Below are positions 43,401-53,929 of a DNA stretch of 64,000 bases, one piece after another. The position numbers and the translations under genes were made by a program. How positions within the stretch are numbered: the stretch's first letter is position 1; each line of letters opens with the position of its first letter. The notes under the pieces are model-generated. The model was not told the origin of the DNA, did no database searches, and saw only the letters and a list, made by a program, of their open reading frames with translations. Source of the DNA: Meconema thalassinum (Eukaryota > Arthropoda > Insecta > Orthoptera > Tettigoniidae); contig OX336398.1 in assembly GCA_946902985.2 (NCBI GenBank), forward strand, positions 234,132,556-234,196,555, given 5' to 3'.

Positions 43401-43859
43401 CGTCGCCCGCGAATATTCTAGTTGTAAAGAGTACCGTACACTTAGCAATATCTCAATCATGAATGCTATGACTGATTGTCCTTGGTATGAATGATCAGAC
43501 TTTATCAATTCAGTTACTGATGCAGTGGTTAGGGGTTTGTCATTCCTTCATAGGTATATCAGAGCGAAGTTAGTTATCTGGGAATATCACAGACACTGTT
43601 AATTTAAGGGCCTTTAAATGTGGTTTTCGGAGACCCTTTATAGTCGAGTGAAAAAGACCTTTCCTACCACACTCACACGGGAAAATTGCGTGAAAAAATT
43701 CTAGAGTGCCCCTTGCCCCCCTTAAGCGCATTATACTGTATGTATTGATGAATTTTTCAGCTTAATTTGGTTCAGTGACGACCTTCTAACCGTCAGGAAA
43801 CTTTCACAGTAATGTAATATTTGGAATTGCATTGCGTCTCACAGAAATAGATGGACCTG
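43401..43859. other. Unassigned stretch
   Basis: No gene recognised. Confidence 0.3.
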
Positions 43860-44095
43860 TGAGATTCTGTTACCATGGTTACCGTGTTGCATTCTTTCAT
43901 TATTTCATTGTAAATATACAGGTTTTAAGGTATTTATTTAATTGTGAGGCATTTAAAGAGTAAGTCAGTGCGTTTCGCTTACGCTTTGGGTTATGTTGAA
44001 TCTGTACGTACCCCATATGTGTAGGTTGGTGTTAGTGGGACCTTATTCTCGGTACAAAAATTGAATGGAAGTTTAGCAGAATAATATAGGGAGGG
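43860..44095. repeat. Interspersed repeat H
   Basis: Inverted match to 1-208: CCCATATGTGTAGGTTGGTG, GACCTTATTCTCGGTAC, TTTAGCAGAATAATATAG. Confidence 0.6.
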
Positions 44096-44775
44096 ATGCT
44101 TCAATTATATTCTTAAAAACAAAATAAAAGCCATCCATTAACATAAATAATACGGACGTAATTACGAGTTGGTGGTATCGGTTATGTCAGCAGAGAAAGA
44201 CGCTGGCGGTCAAAGGGTTAAGCAATATGTCCTCCCTTAAAGCTACTTCCTTCTTAACCGCATTTTATATAACGTTCACCTGTTTAACACACACCACACT
44301 TGACACATACAGAGGCATATTAAATGTAGGGAGAAACAAAAGAATAAAAGAGTGTGGCAGAGATATAAAAATTCCTTTGTGAACAAGCTCTGGAGGAGTT
44401 GCATACCACAGTGGGGCCTGGTGGAATTTGTACGCGCCCAAACCTCGCGACACAAATTGCACATTAGTTTCTCCCTTCCCACGCACGCACTCACACACGC
44501 ATGCACTCACACACACACGCACTCACACACGCACACACACAAACGTAGTGTTCAGGAGATATTTTGCTTCTACTATACTGCGTAAGGGTGGATTTTCTTT
44601 CGCTTGGTGTCCAGCTCAACATGTTGGAGACGAGTCTCTGCGGTAAACTAACTCAATAAACAGCGCGATAAAGAACAACGAGGCGCAGAGATAAAAGTAT
44701 TATTCTACCATTTAACTATATTAATTTCCAGCCACATACTGTTGTCGCATATTACCTAATGATGTAGACAAATAG
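44096..44775. other. Unassigned stretch with CA microsatellite
   Basis: CACACACGC-type repeats lie at 44480-44545. They create several small frames on both strands, none of which is a gene. Confidence 0.4.
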
Positions 44776-44862
44776 TATATTATGCAACAAGTCTATAATG
44801 GCAATAATTAAGACACGAGTATGTTTATAAAATGAGCGAAGCTAGTTTCATAATTTCCATAC

Positions 44863-45698
44863 ATCATCATCAACTTGCACAGTTTCCAGCCACTGGCCGG
44901 GTCTGTTTGGAACACAAGCCTCTCCAACGTCTTCTGTCTTCCCACCATCTCTCAGCCTCCACCCTTGTCCAGTCTTCTCCTCTCTTCTTCACGCGTAGCT
45001 GTATGCCTCTCACCAAGGCGGTCCGGGTTCGATTCCCGGTCTATGCATGTGAGATTTTCGAAGTGAAATGCCATGTCCTGTGGTTCGGATTCCACGTAAA
45101 AAGGAGGTCCCGTGGCTCATGATCTCACGATTAACGGTCACGTTAAACCACAAGCTTCCTTCCTTCCTTCTTCTTCACGCTTTCTTCCATCCCCTTCAGC
45201 CACCTGTCTCTCGGTCTTCCTCTCGGTCTCTTTCCTTCCCACTTCGTCCCGTGTATACTCCTGGGTATCCTCTTCTCCTCCATTCGTTTCACATGTCCAT
45301 ACCATCTACACTAGATTTCTCTATACCATCCTGTAATGGTTCCTCCTTCATTAATTCTCTGGACCTCTCATTTCTTATTCTGTCCATCTTTTTAGCTCCA
45401 ATACTGCTTCTCAAGAACCTCATCTCACTGGCCTGTATTTCGCTCTTCTCCCTTCCTTTCATAACCCAGGTCTCCGAGGCATACGTCAGGATAGGGACAT
45501 AGTACGTCCGATATATGATCTTTTTGCTGTTCTGAGGGACATCCTTGCTCCATAACATGCTTCTCACACTCCTCCAGAATGCTTCTGCCTGCCTTCCCCG
45601 CTCATTTATTTCTGTATCGTTTCTTCCGTTATCTTGTATCAGGTTTCCCAGATACTTGAAGCTCTCCACTTTCTTCAGCTGTTCCCCACCAGGAAAGG
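44863..45698 (-). pseudogene. LINE ORF2 C-terminal part with (GAT)n tail
   Basis: Minus strand from 45698: FKYLGNLIQDNGRNDTEIN, FWRSVRSMLWSKDVP, IIYRTYYVPILTYASETWV and SEMRFLRSSIGAKKMDRIRN. This is the post-RT region of an insect LINE. The frame breaks near 45289, and a SINE E sits further downstream. ATC repeats at 44863-44871 are the tail. AATTTCCATAC at 44852-44862 and 45699-45709 is a perfect 11-bp TSD. Confidence 0.85.
44995..45168 (+). mobile_element. SINE family E inside the LINE
   Basis: CCTCTCACCAAGGCGGTCC, GGTTCGATTCCCGGTCTATG (B box), GAAATGCCATGTCCTGTGG, ATTAACGGTCACGTTAAACC. TSD TCTTCTTCACGC at 44983-44994 and 45169-45180. The A-box part of the head is poor. Confidence 0.8.
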
Positions 45699-45864
45699 AA
45701 TTTCCATACGAGTGTCTTAATTACCATTATAGGCAAGTTGCATACGTCTGTTTATGTTCGACGATAATTATAACTTTATTATATGTTATAACATAAATAT
45801 TCATAAATATAAGTCGAGATTCTGTTCGTTGAATTCTTCTTCTTGGGAATTGTGTGGGCTCAGC

Positions 45865-46160
45865 ATTTGCTCTCTACCCAATAACGAATTCCAAGGCTTT
45901 GAAACATTGTTATCCTGAAGTAGCACCAACAGATAGCGCACATGTACTATGTTGGCCCATTTTGTTATTTTGGTCGTTTAACACAAAATAGGTTTTTACA
46001 AATGCTTTAAATTTAAAATGTATTATCAACTAGTTATTCTTCAAATTCGATGCGTATAGAAAGTCAACGGAAGGCAAATCAGTGGAGTCCCAAATAGACC
46101 AGTCATGACATCTGGCGGAAGAGTTTCGCTTCAGAAATCCCTTTACTGAACAGAGAGCTG
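45865..46160 (+). repeat. Interspersed repeat Q
   Basis: CTGAAGTAGCACCAACAGAT, CTTCAAATTCGATGCGTATA and ATAGACCAGTCATGACATCT match 12095-12375. Confidence 0.55.
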
Positions 46161-46609
46161 GATTATAATTACCGTGGATCTCATGTCATATCCATGCTTC
46201 CTCCATGACGTTCTGGTGTGTTTATGTCAACAACAGCATTCACTAACATTGTAGGCGAAATTTAACGAATGCCCTGTGTAGAAATTGGAGTTGCGGATAT
46301 TAAAGGTACAGTGCAATTTATTTTGGAATATTCCGCAGTTTGTTTATGCAAATGGACGGTGCACACTTTCCATGTCTGTATGGGATAGGGTAGGATGGTG
46401 TATTGCAAACTTCTGGACGTAGATTCCTAAATGGCATGCATGTTTCATAGTATTTTCTTGTTTCCGTAAAGGTTCGTGCTGACTTTGTCTTTGTGTTTGG
46501 GATTGTAACTACAATGGTTGATCCGACATCCAATATCAACTTTCAAATCATGTAATTCATGTCCGACATGTTGGATTTTGAGCGCAAGTGCGAAGCTATC
46601 CTTACCTAA
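46161..46609. other. Unassigned stretch
   Basis: No gene; frames at 46318-46765 on minus lack motifs. Confidence 0.35.
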
Positions 46610-46745
46610 TGGGTCATTAAATGAAAATATTGAGCTCTGAAACTGTATCATAATGAAAATTAATACTTTAATGACCCCCATTATGATACAGTTTTCTGAC
46701 TTATAATATTTACATTTCGACATCGTCACACATAAACAATATAAT
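46610..46745 (+). repeat. Repeat G, 3' end fragment
   Basis: GAGCTCTGAAACTGTATCAT, AATGACCCCCATTATGATAC and AGTTTTCTGACTTATAAT correspond to the end of 32398-32870. Confidence 0.5.
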
Positions 46746-46799
46746 AATACTGTAGAATAATTCACTCATCTCCTATCTATAGAGGCAACGGCCAAACAA

Positions 46800-46945
46800 T
46801 CTCACATGAAGATGGTATAATTGCTCACGGCCAAGGAATTAAAACTCAGCAATTTTTTTTAGGCTTATGCCGTGTCTTGTGCATGGATTTGCCTAGGACA
46901 CCAAGATAGGCTCATCAGCGGGCTTTTGGTGTCAGTGCCCGTAGT
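46800..46945 (+). repeat. Repeat K, partial
   Basis: CTCACGGCCAAGGAATTAAA, ACTCAGCAAT, GCCGTGTCTTGTGCATGG and CTCATCAGCGGGCTTTTGGT match the first arm of 31320-31710. Confidence 0.6.
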
Positions 46946-47099
46946 TTCTTTGGAAATTCAGGTCGTAATAATTACCACAGATACTAGGTTTTCTGACGGG
47001 TTTTCTTGTATTTTGTATTTGGAGGGCAGAGACTGTCACTCTAGGTTTGGTAGTGTTTGTGTTGCTGATGATGCTCACTTGATGAGTGAAATGTTTCAT

Positions 47100-47130
47100 C
47101 CTCAGTTTTCTTCTTCTTCTTCTTCTACTT
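47100..47130. repeat. (TTC)n microsatellite
   Basis: Short CTT/TTC run just left of the Helitron. Confidence 0.8.
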
Positions 47131-47174
47131 CAAAAGTTCGCAATAACTAATATAAATATTATTAATATTATCCA

Positions 47175-49250
47175 TCCCCGATCCTTGGATGTCACGGGTA
47201 ATCTCGTGAACCACTGGATGGAGTTTGATGCGGTTTTCACCATACTGTAAAGGATATCTCGAGGAAGGTTTCTATGGAAAAATAATGTATTTATGATCAA
47301 AACAAGCCAAGCAGTAACGATTTCAGTGAAAAAGTCGAAAAAAATATTCTGCGTGCTTTTTAAGCTTACGCTAAAACCCGTTAAAAATATCAATACACTA
47401 TGAATGTAAGAATTGTACAGCATGAAAAGTTCTACAAAAGTCCGCGAGAGCATATCTCTATCTTCAATACATCACCTACCATAAGTGTTTTTACGTTTTC
47501 ATTTATCCCAACAATCTCCATTCATTGAGGCGACTGTTTACGAGCTATAAGGCATCCAAAGTTTAGAATGAAGCATTGGTCTTATGGCGCGTTACGACAG
47601 GGTTGCCACTACATGAGAGGAGGCAGTACAAAGCGCTTCGCGTACACTTTCCGCATATTCAGCGATTGTGCAGTGACGAAGACTTGAATTAAGTACTGTA
47701 TAATAATACTAATAGTAGGCTAACATAACATATACAACGACATTAAATTAAATTAACTATAACGTATGCTGAATGTAACATAAAGAAAACAATCAAAATA
47801 AATCAAAATAAAATAAATAAATAAATAAATAAATAAAGTACAAGCCCAAGGAAATGTGTGAAGTTTCGACTGCAGTTAAAGTTGAAGTACGTTATTAAAG
47901 AAAATACTCCTCATTGGCTTACCTTTCATGATTTATACTTTCGTTGGGTTTAAGATTCTTAAAATAACTGTACACATTAATTACGACCTGTTTTTTCCCT
48001 CCTTCTGAGCACTTGACCACGCTTTCTTTTCACAAAACTGTCCATTGTTGTACGTGAAATACGTAAAATGCAACACGTTAAATCTAACAGAACTGCTGCA
48101 CACACACTCAAGATAGAGACAGTCGAACTAATGAAATACAAGCTCGAAGGGCACAGTAATAAAGTTGTGAGTAGCAAGCTGCACCCCGCTGTCCTTCGAA
48201 ACTTCATTTTTATAATCCGCGGTCAATGAACAGCCCAGCCTGTCTAAACAATTAAACCTACACTCTGTGTAGGCAGGTAGAAAACTTCTTCCAACATTCC
48301 TCTACAACTCTCAAACTGACATGACATGGTTATCTTTAAAAATAGAAAAGTTGGCAGCATACGAACTTTTTCAATGCTGCTATGCGGTTATGAGAGAACA
48401 TTCAGAAGTTTTACCTACATGAAAATTGTAATATTCCCAGTATAAGATATTTCAATAATCCATCATCAAGACGGCACATTTAGCTACACGTGTGTGAAAA
48501 ATAGGCATCACAAAGTCGATGCAACATGATATAAGATCGATTTTACTAAAAAAAGGACTCAGTTTACAGTTTTTTTTTAAAAGATGAATATCTAATTTTT
48601 CTAGCATTTCTATCAAGTTTACGTAGTTCTAATATAAGACAAAAAAGATCGGCAAAACATAGTTCTACCCGAATATGCTGTTTTTTTCGACAATGAAAAA
48701 TTTTCCACAGATATGGCAACAGTGGAGTGCTTGAAAATGACAGCGTGTAACAGAAATAGAGAAGAATATCCCTATCTAACCAGTGCTTCATTCTAAACGT
48801 TGGATGCCTTATAGCTAGGGGCGAGCCTATCACCCCAGTCACAGCCTAGCTAGCGGGCGAGCCTATTACCCCAGATACAGCCATCAGCAAACTGTCGACT
48901 CGTGTTGAGTTAAGATTTCAGAGAAGAGTGGTTGTGTTTGGAGTTTCCCTGGAAGTGCAACTCGGCTTTTCTTCATTTTGCCTGTGAACTTTCCGTTCCG
49001 CAAAGTACATAGTCAAGTTAAGATTGGACGGAAGGGGGATTTGTGTTTCATGCACCTTGCATTCTTAAATTACGTGTGACAAGATTTCGTTGTACATGCA
49101 TCTCCATGATAAGACAATGAATAGTCCAGTCAGTGATTTTAACCCATCATGCCGAGACGTAGAACGGATATAGGTCGTAGTTCATTGACAATCGCTTATA
49201 ACGTAATGCATTCATAAGTGTTCCCGGACGAAACCGCGGCGGGTTGCTAG
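47175..49250 (+). mobile_element. Helitron I carrying a TIR element
   Basis: Begins at TCCCCGATCCTTGGATGTC, slightly short of the full 5' end. It ends CGGCGGGTTGCTAG before T. The outer parts align with 36673-37480: GCGGTTTTCACCATACTG, AAAGTCCGCGAGAGCATATC, GGGCGAGCCTATTACCCCAG, TGTGTTTCATGCACC. The excess length is the insertion at 47548-48811. Confidence 0.7.
47548..48811. mobile_element. 1,264-bp TIR element with TA target duplication
   Basis: Ends are inverted copies: TAAGGCATCCAAAGTTTAGA and TAAGGCATCCAACGTTTAGA, continuing ATGAAGCA-TGG. TA is duplicated (47546-47547, 48812-48813). The other Helitron reads CGAGCTAGCTAGGGG across the site with no insert. Size and TA target suggest Tc1/mariner-like. 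No transposase motif is seen; the 76-aa minus frame at 47977-48207 is unassigned. A (TAAA)n run lies at 47808-47837. Confidence 0.8.
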
Positions 49251-49662
49251 TTTTTAATATTATCCATATTTTTGGGATTATGCGGTGAGAAATAATAATT
49301 AAAAGAATGCCTGTACGTTTCGTGAGGAACCTTGCCTCCCTTTTCAATAGAAGAAAACATAATGCGCCCAATGAATGTGTGTCAATGAGCTTACAGAAAA
49401 CTAGAGAAGTTCCTCAGTTCATCACCAGATAGCGGCCAGAAGCTACTGTATTGGGACTTTCAAAAATCTGGTGAGCACAAATCCAACATGGCGGTGACAC
49501 GAAATTTAAATATTAAAATGGACATTTCTCGCGATTTTACCATCGGAGTGCAGTGAAACTTGCTACGGTAAATGCTTATACAATTTTCAATCCACTGATA
49601 TCTAATTTATTTCAATTGTTTTCATAACCATAAATGGCAGTTGTGCAAATTCTTTAAATCTC

Positions 49663-49866
49663 TGGGGCGTGGTGTCGCAGCGGTCAAGCTATTGGCCTCT
49701 CACCAAGGTGGACTGGATTCGATTCCCAGTCAATGCATGTGAGATTTTCAAAGTGAAATGCCATGTCCTGTGGTTCAGATTCCACGTAAAATGGAGGTCC
49801 CGTGACTCATAAACTCCTTATTCACGGTCACGTAAAAACTACAATCTTCCTTCCTTCTTCCTTTCA
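49663..49866 (+). mobile_element. SINE family E, full length (204 bp)
   Basis: Head GGGGCGTGGTGTCGCAGCGG and GATTCGATTCCCAGTCAATG; core AGTGAAATGCCATGTCCTGT and CACGGTCACGTAAAAAC; end rich in CTTCC. Perfect TSD TTAAATCTC at 49654-49662 and 49867-49875. Confidence 0.85.
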
Positions 49867-50104
49867 TTAAATCTCCATTTTGTTTCTTGTGTCGTAATCA
49901 TGCGCTTAAAATTTGAATAATACACCTACCGTACGCAGTAATCTTCACGTTATAGCCTAGTACATAACTTGCTGGCCAACAAATATAAATATCCAACCGA
50001 AATATTTAGACGGTTCTCAATATCTACGAATCTATTACAGCAATCAGCAATCGAACTCATGTTGATAGAGGCTATTGACATACATACACATATGAAATTA
50101 GGCT

Positions 50105-50625
50105 TAGAGCGACTTCGGTGGATAGTTGGTAGCATGCTGAGATTCTTTGCCCAAGGTCGCGGGTTCAAGACCGACCGAAGTCGTCGAATGTTTTAATAGT
50201 GTTAGAAATCCCTCAGTATGCCTTCCCTCGGAGGGAAAGTAAAGCCGGCGGTCCCATGTCATAGATTTATGGCATGAAAAAAAAACCTTTCACTAACTAA
50301 ACTTGGGTGAATAAAATTTGTAGGTTAGGTTTGATTAATGCTGTTAGGTTCTAACGTTCGTCTCCAGGAGCCGACTGCGGTGGCATCTTGTAACCAAGTT
50401 CAGAACTAGTTGTCGTTGACGGTAGCGTTTGGTAGCAAAAGTAGGAACTACTTGAAAATTCAATATCTGCAGTCCTCACTTGAATTAAAAACAGATAACA
50501 CACACTAATACAGCCATCACAATATTAACACTGGTTATCAGACAGATTCTACACACAACCAATGTACACAGGTCTACATGCCCACGTTGTCGCAGCCCCT
50601 AAACTGAGGAACCAACCAACTAGGC
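50105..50625 (+). mobile_element. SINE family B, full length
   Basis: Head GATAGTTGGTAGCATGCTGA and CGCGGGTTCAAGACCGACCG; body CATGTCATAGATTTATGGC and GTAGGAACTACTTG; tail TAACACACACTAATACAGCC, CACGTTGTCGCAGCCCC, AACCAACC. TAGGC is shared by both flanks (short, diverged TSD). Confidence 0.85.
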
Positions 50626-50689
50626 AATTTAGCTCTACACGGAAATACTTGTTTTTAAATTCACGTTGCGATTTATTTGTCTTACTGAG

Positions 50690-51010
50690 ATTGATTTTAT
50701 CATTTTAAATGATCTTGTCGACTTCGTCGTTACGCTGAGGTCTGGCGTTACGTTACGGTGACGGGAAATGCACTGAGGTGTGTGACGTCATAGTACCGCT
50801 TGAGCTGCCTCCTTTCCCTGCGTGCTCCAGTGAGCGTGACGTCATCCAGCCAGCTACCTCCTTTGACCTTGGTTTGCACTTGCTAATGTCTTTGAGTTCA
50901 CGCTGTTCGCTGCATGATCATGAGGCTTTCACCCAGCATTTTTCAGCATTTGTAGCATTTGTAGCATTTAAAATTATATAAAGTCTAGTCTTTCAGACTG
51001 ACTGTCACTG
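50690..51010 (+). repeat. Repeat J, uninterrupted copy
   Basis: TGATCTTGTCGACTTCGTCG, GTGTGTGACGTCATAGTACC, TTGGTTTGCACTTGC, CAGCATTTGTAGCATTTG and AGTCTTTCAGACTGACTGTC. It supplies the empty site for the Helitron fragment at 33343-33705. Confidence 0.65.
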
Positions 51011-51013
51011 TTT

Positions 51014-51505
51014 CTTTATTTGGTATTAGGCTATGGGGAATCACATGCATCATGTGATGGGTACTCTCGCCCATGTCTCTGTCCATCCGAGATTCGAACC
51101 AACGGTATTCTATACTGATTAAGTTTCTCAGATAATTAGCAGTAATTAGTGTCCATGTTAATATCATCTTCATTTAAAAGCTTATTAATCGAATGATTAA
51201 TAAAATGGACATAATTCAAATCAATTGGACACCGTTTTATGTCATAATGAGACAGAGTGTTTAATTACAAAGCAGGTGGACTCGCTAGTGTCCACGCAAC
51301 ACACTGGTATTATCATGCAGGCAGTTTATTGCACTGGAAATCAATTAACATTGGCAATGAACTAAATGACAAATCTGCAATAAAGCCCATGCAATTAGTT
51401 TTGATTAATTTCAATCACTATATGTTTAAAATTGGATTCACCAATTAGAATCTTTTTTGATAGGAACGGACCAGCATTATTGGACGGTTTTATATGATGG
51501 CATTT
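51014..51505. other. Unassigned stretch
   Basis: No gene recognised; the frame at 51257-51448 has no motif. Confidence 0.35.
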
Positions 51506-51507
51506 CG

Positions 51508-51615
51508 ATAATAATAATAATACCGTATGCCCTCGGGTGCCAGGTTCAAGCTTTGTTATTTGAGGCCCAGATCACAGCTTGCATGTCAAATTTTGTCGTT
51601 CTTTGGAAAGCTATG
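51508..51615 (+). repeat. Interspersed repeat P
   Basis: TAATAATAATACCGTATGCC, CTCGGGTGCCAGGTTCAAGC and GCTTGCATGTCAAATTTTGT match 40490-40615 on the opposite strand. Confidence 0.55.
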
Positions 51616-51789
51616 AAAGTCACGGGAATATCTGAGCTCCTTGACACTATAGTGCCTTCTACAGCCTCAGTCTAAAAAGTTCTGAGAACGACTGAACAAG
51701 TCCTGGAAACTCCTCGCATACTTTTCTTTAGGAATAACCTTCAGTCTGGGTCGTCAAAACTTACTCTAAATTGAAAACAAGATAGAAGC

Positions 51790-51898
51790 GGTATTTATGC
51801 AACCTGCACACCTGATAGTCGGGCGGCAGTGAGAAGGGTGAATTTATGCAACCTAACGTACACACCTGTTCGACGGGTGGCAGTGAGAAGGGTGAATG
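51790..51898. repeat. Tandem duplication of about 55 bp
   Basis: TTTATGCAACCT...ACACCTG...GGGCGGCAGTGAGAAGGG-type unit occurs at 51793 and 51845, directly before the transposase remnant. Confidence 0.75.
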
Positions 51899-51899
51899 T

Positions 51900-52165
51900 T
51901 CCGTGGAATGGAATGGTCCTGAAAACCATCGTCGCGGGTGACGAAACCAGTTGCCTGAAGTACAACCTCGAAGGCAAGCGTCAAAGTATGGAGTATCGGG
52001 GTCCAGGGTCACCGAAAAGCCCTGAAGGGCCAGAGGTTTTCGGACATCCAACGTAATGTGACGACCCAACTGAAGGCTATCCCTCAGGAAGACTATGCCA
52101 GGACTTGTACAGCCGTTCTAAGAAGTGCATAACCATCCACGGGAATTACTTCGAAGGATAGTAAC
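51900..52165 (+). pseudogene. Mariner-type transposase remnant with first catalytic Asp
   Basis: VLKTIVAGDETSCLKYNLE, then GKRQSMEYRGPGSPKSP, around the GDE(T/S) first-aspartate motif of mariner-type DDE enzymes. After a deletion, SDIQRNVTTQLKAIPQEDYA and RTC mark the C-terminal end. Frames are broken and no TIR is seen. Confidence 0.65.
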
Positions 52166-52234
52166 GGCTGTTTCAGGTAAGCCAACAATCCGTTCGTAAT
52201 ATAGTCTGTTCACCGAACTTTTCAGACAGAGGGT

Positions 52235-52762
52235 TGGTTGGTTGGTTCCTTAGTTTAGGGGCTGCGACAACGTGGTCATGTAGCCCCGTGTACTTTGGGT
52301 GTGTGTAGAATCTGTCTCATAACCGGTGTTAATTGTGATGACTGTATTAGTGTGTGTATCTGTTATTTTTTAAATTCAAGTAAGGACTGCAACTTTGAAT
52401 TTTTCAAATAGTGCCTACTTTTGCCGCCAAACGCCACCGTCAACGACTACTAGGCCTAGTTCAGTATTTAGCTACTAGACGCCACCGCGGTCGGCTCTTG
52501 GCAACGAACGTAGCAACCTAAGAGCGTTGTTTACATTCTTAACCTATACAATTTAGTTTCACAGAGGTGTTATTAGTGGAATGTTCTTTAACATGCCATA
52601 CATCTATGACATGGGACCGCCGGCTTTACTTCCCCTCCGAAGGAAGGCATACTGGGGGATTTTTAACGCTCTTAAAAATCCGATGGCTTCGGCCGGGTTT
52701 GAACCCGCTATCTTGGACATAGAAGGTCAGCATGCTACCGACTACGCCACCGAAGCCGCGCA
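52235..52762 (-). mobile_element. SINE family B, full length
   Basis: Tail GGTTGG repeats and GGGGCTGCGACAACGTGG; body TTTTGCCGCCAAACGCCACC and CATACATCTATGACATGGGA; head CGGCCGGGTTTGAACCCGC and ACCGACTACGCCACCGAAGC. Perfect TSD AGACAGAGGGT at 52224-52234 and 52763-52773. Confidence 0.9.
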
Positions 52763-52773
52763 AGACAGAGGGT

Positions 52774-53929
52774 GTAGTAGAGAAAGAAAGAACTTTGTGT
52801 TGGCGAAAAGTCCCGAGATAAATTTTGCTGCTGTACGTAAGACACGTCAGAAACCTAGAAAAATTGTTGAGTTTTAATTGACTGACTGTGAAAACCATTA
52901 TACTAGTAATATTGTAATCTCTCTGCCTGTTTCTTGCCATCACAAATATCTCCATGGTGTAAAATATCGCAACTTCATTACTGTTAACAGTTAACCGCTC
53001 GTTATCGCAAAGCGTAACGCTGTACACCGCTGATGCTTTGAGTATCTTCCATCTAAAGTAACCTGTGAGTAACAAAATATATTACATCAATTACTGGTGA
53101 GGCATTACCTCGGGCTCTGTCGTTACTTTTAATGGAAGACATCTTCATCTCCTTCTACATTTACTCTGCCAAGCGTTAAGCAATGCCAATTCTTGTTCAA
53201 GAAGGAAATAAAACTCGCTCCCAAGCTCACTCGAATGGTTCCCTGCAGCTGAACACTTCAACGTTTACATTCCCTGATCTCGCAGAAGCTAGAGTTACGT
53301 GGTCGGGATCGATTTCTGCATTTTAGATATATTTCTGATGACTAGGACCCGGAAGTTGATGCCGTAAAAAAGTTTAAAAAATGCACTTAAAATGGAGAAA
53401 ATGATCTTATATTAATAAACTCACCAATATTTCAAAAATTACATCATAGGCTCAAACTAAAAAGTCAATCAAAATAAATTTCTAGCCCTTAACAAAAGGT
53501 TTATGTTCACTTTACTCTGAGTTGCGCTGCATTACGAGCATCTGTACACCTACGGTACCGTTCTTTTGCATTCAAGATATATATTTTTCTACTAATAGCA
53601 ATACTAAAATATGTTATTTCAATATTTTAAATAATCATGTATCAGCTACTTAACTCTGAGAGACGTAACTCCCTCATATAAAGCTGTGGCATGACTAAAT
53701 TGAAAACAAATGACCTTAAAAGGCCAATTTCTCTAAAATATGACCGAAAAATCTACCAAACTAAAAAAAAATGCTCCTTAAATGGAAAAATAGCAAAAAA
53801 TGCTAAAAGATGCAGAATAAAAATTACATATTTGCATACGGGCTGGCTCGTCTGTACTTCAACATTGTTTCAGACAGCTCAGTAAAAAGATGACATGTCA
53901 TCAACATCTGGGCCTTACTGATGACATTC
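52774..53929. other. Unassigned stretch
   Basis: No gene or recognised repeat; AT-rich with A-runs near 53765. Confidence 0.4.

Larger units (their letters stand above)
44776..45826 (+). mobile_element. Repeat G, split by a LINE insertion
   Basis: Left part 44776-44862 (AGTATATTATGCAACAAGTC, AATAATTAAGACACGAGTAT). Right part 45699-45826 (GTGTCTTAATTACCATTATA, GACGATAATTATAACT). Removing the insertion restores the order seen at 11283-11400. Confidence 0.75.
49440..50660 (+). mobile_element. Helitron-like repeat F, 5'-truncated, with two SINEs inside
   Basis: F core pieces at 49440-49662 (CCAACATGGCGGTGACACG, TTTCTCGCGATTTTACCATC), 49867-50104 and 50626-50660 (TAGCTCTACACGGAAATACT, a decayed 3' hairpin). 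Interrupted by SINE E and SINE B. Confidence 0.6.

Noticed and set aside
45068..45502. 144-aa plus frame rich in Ser, Leu and Phe
   Set aside because: Antisense to the LINE C-terminal region and crossing the SINE E end.
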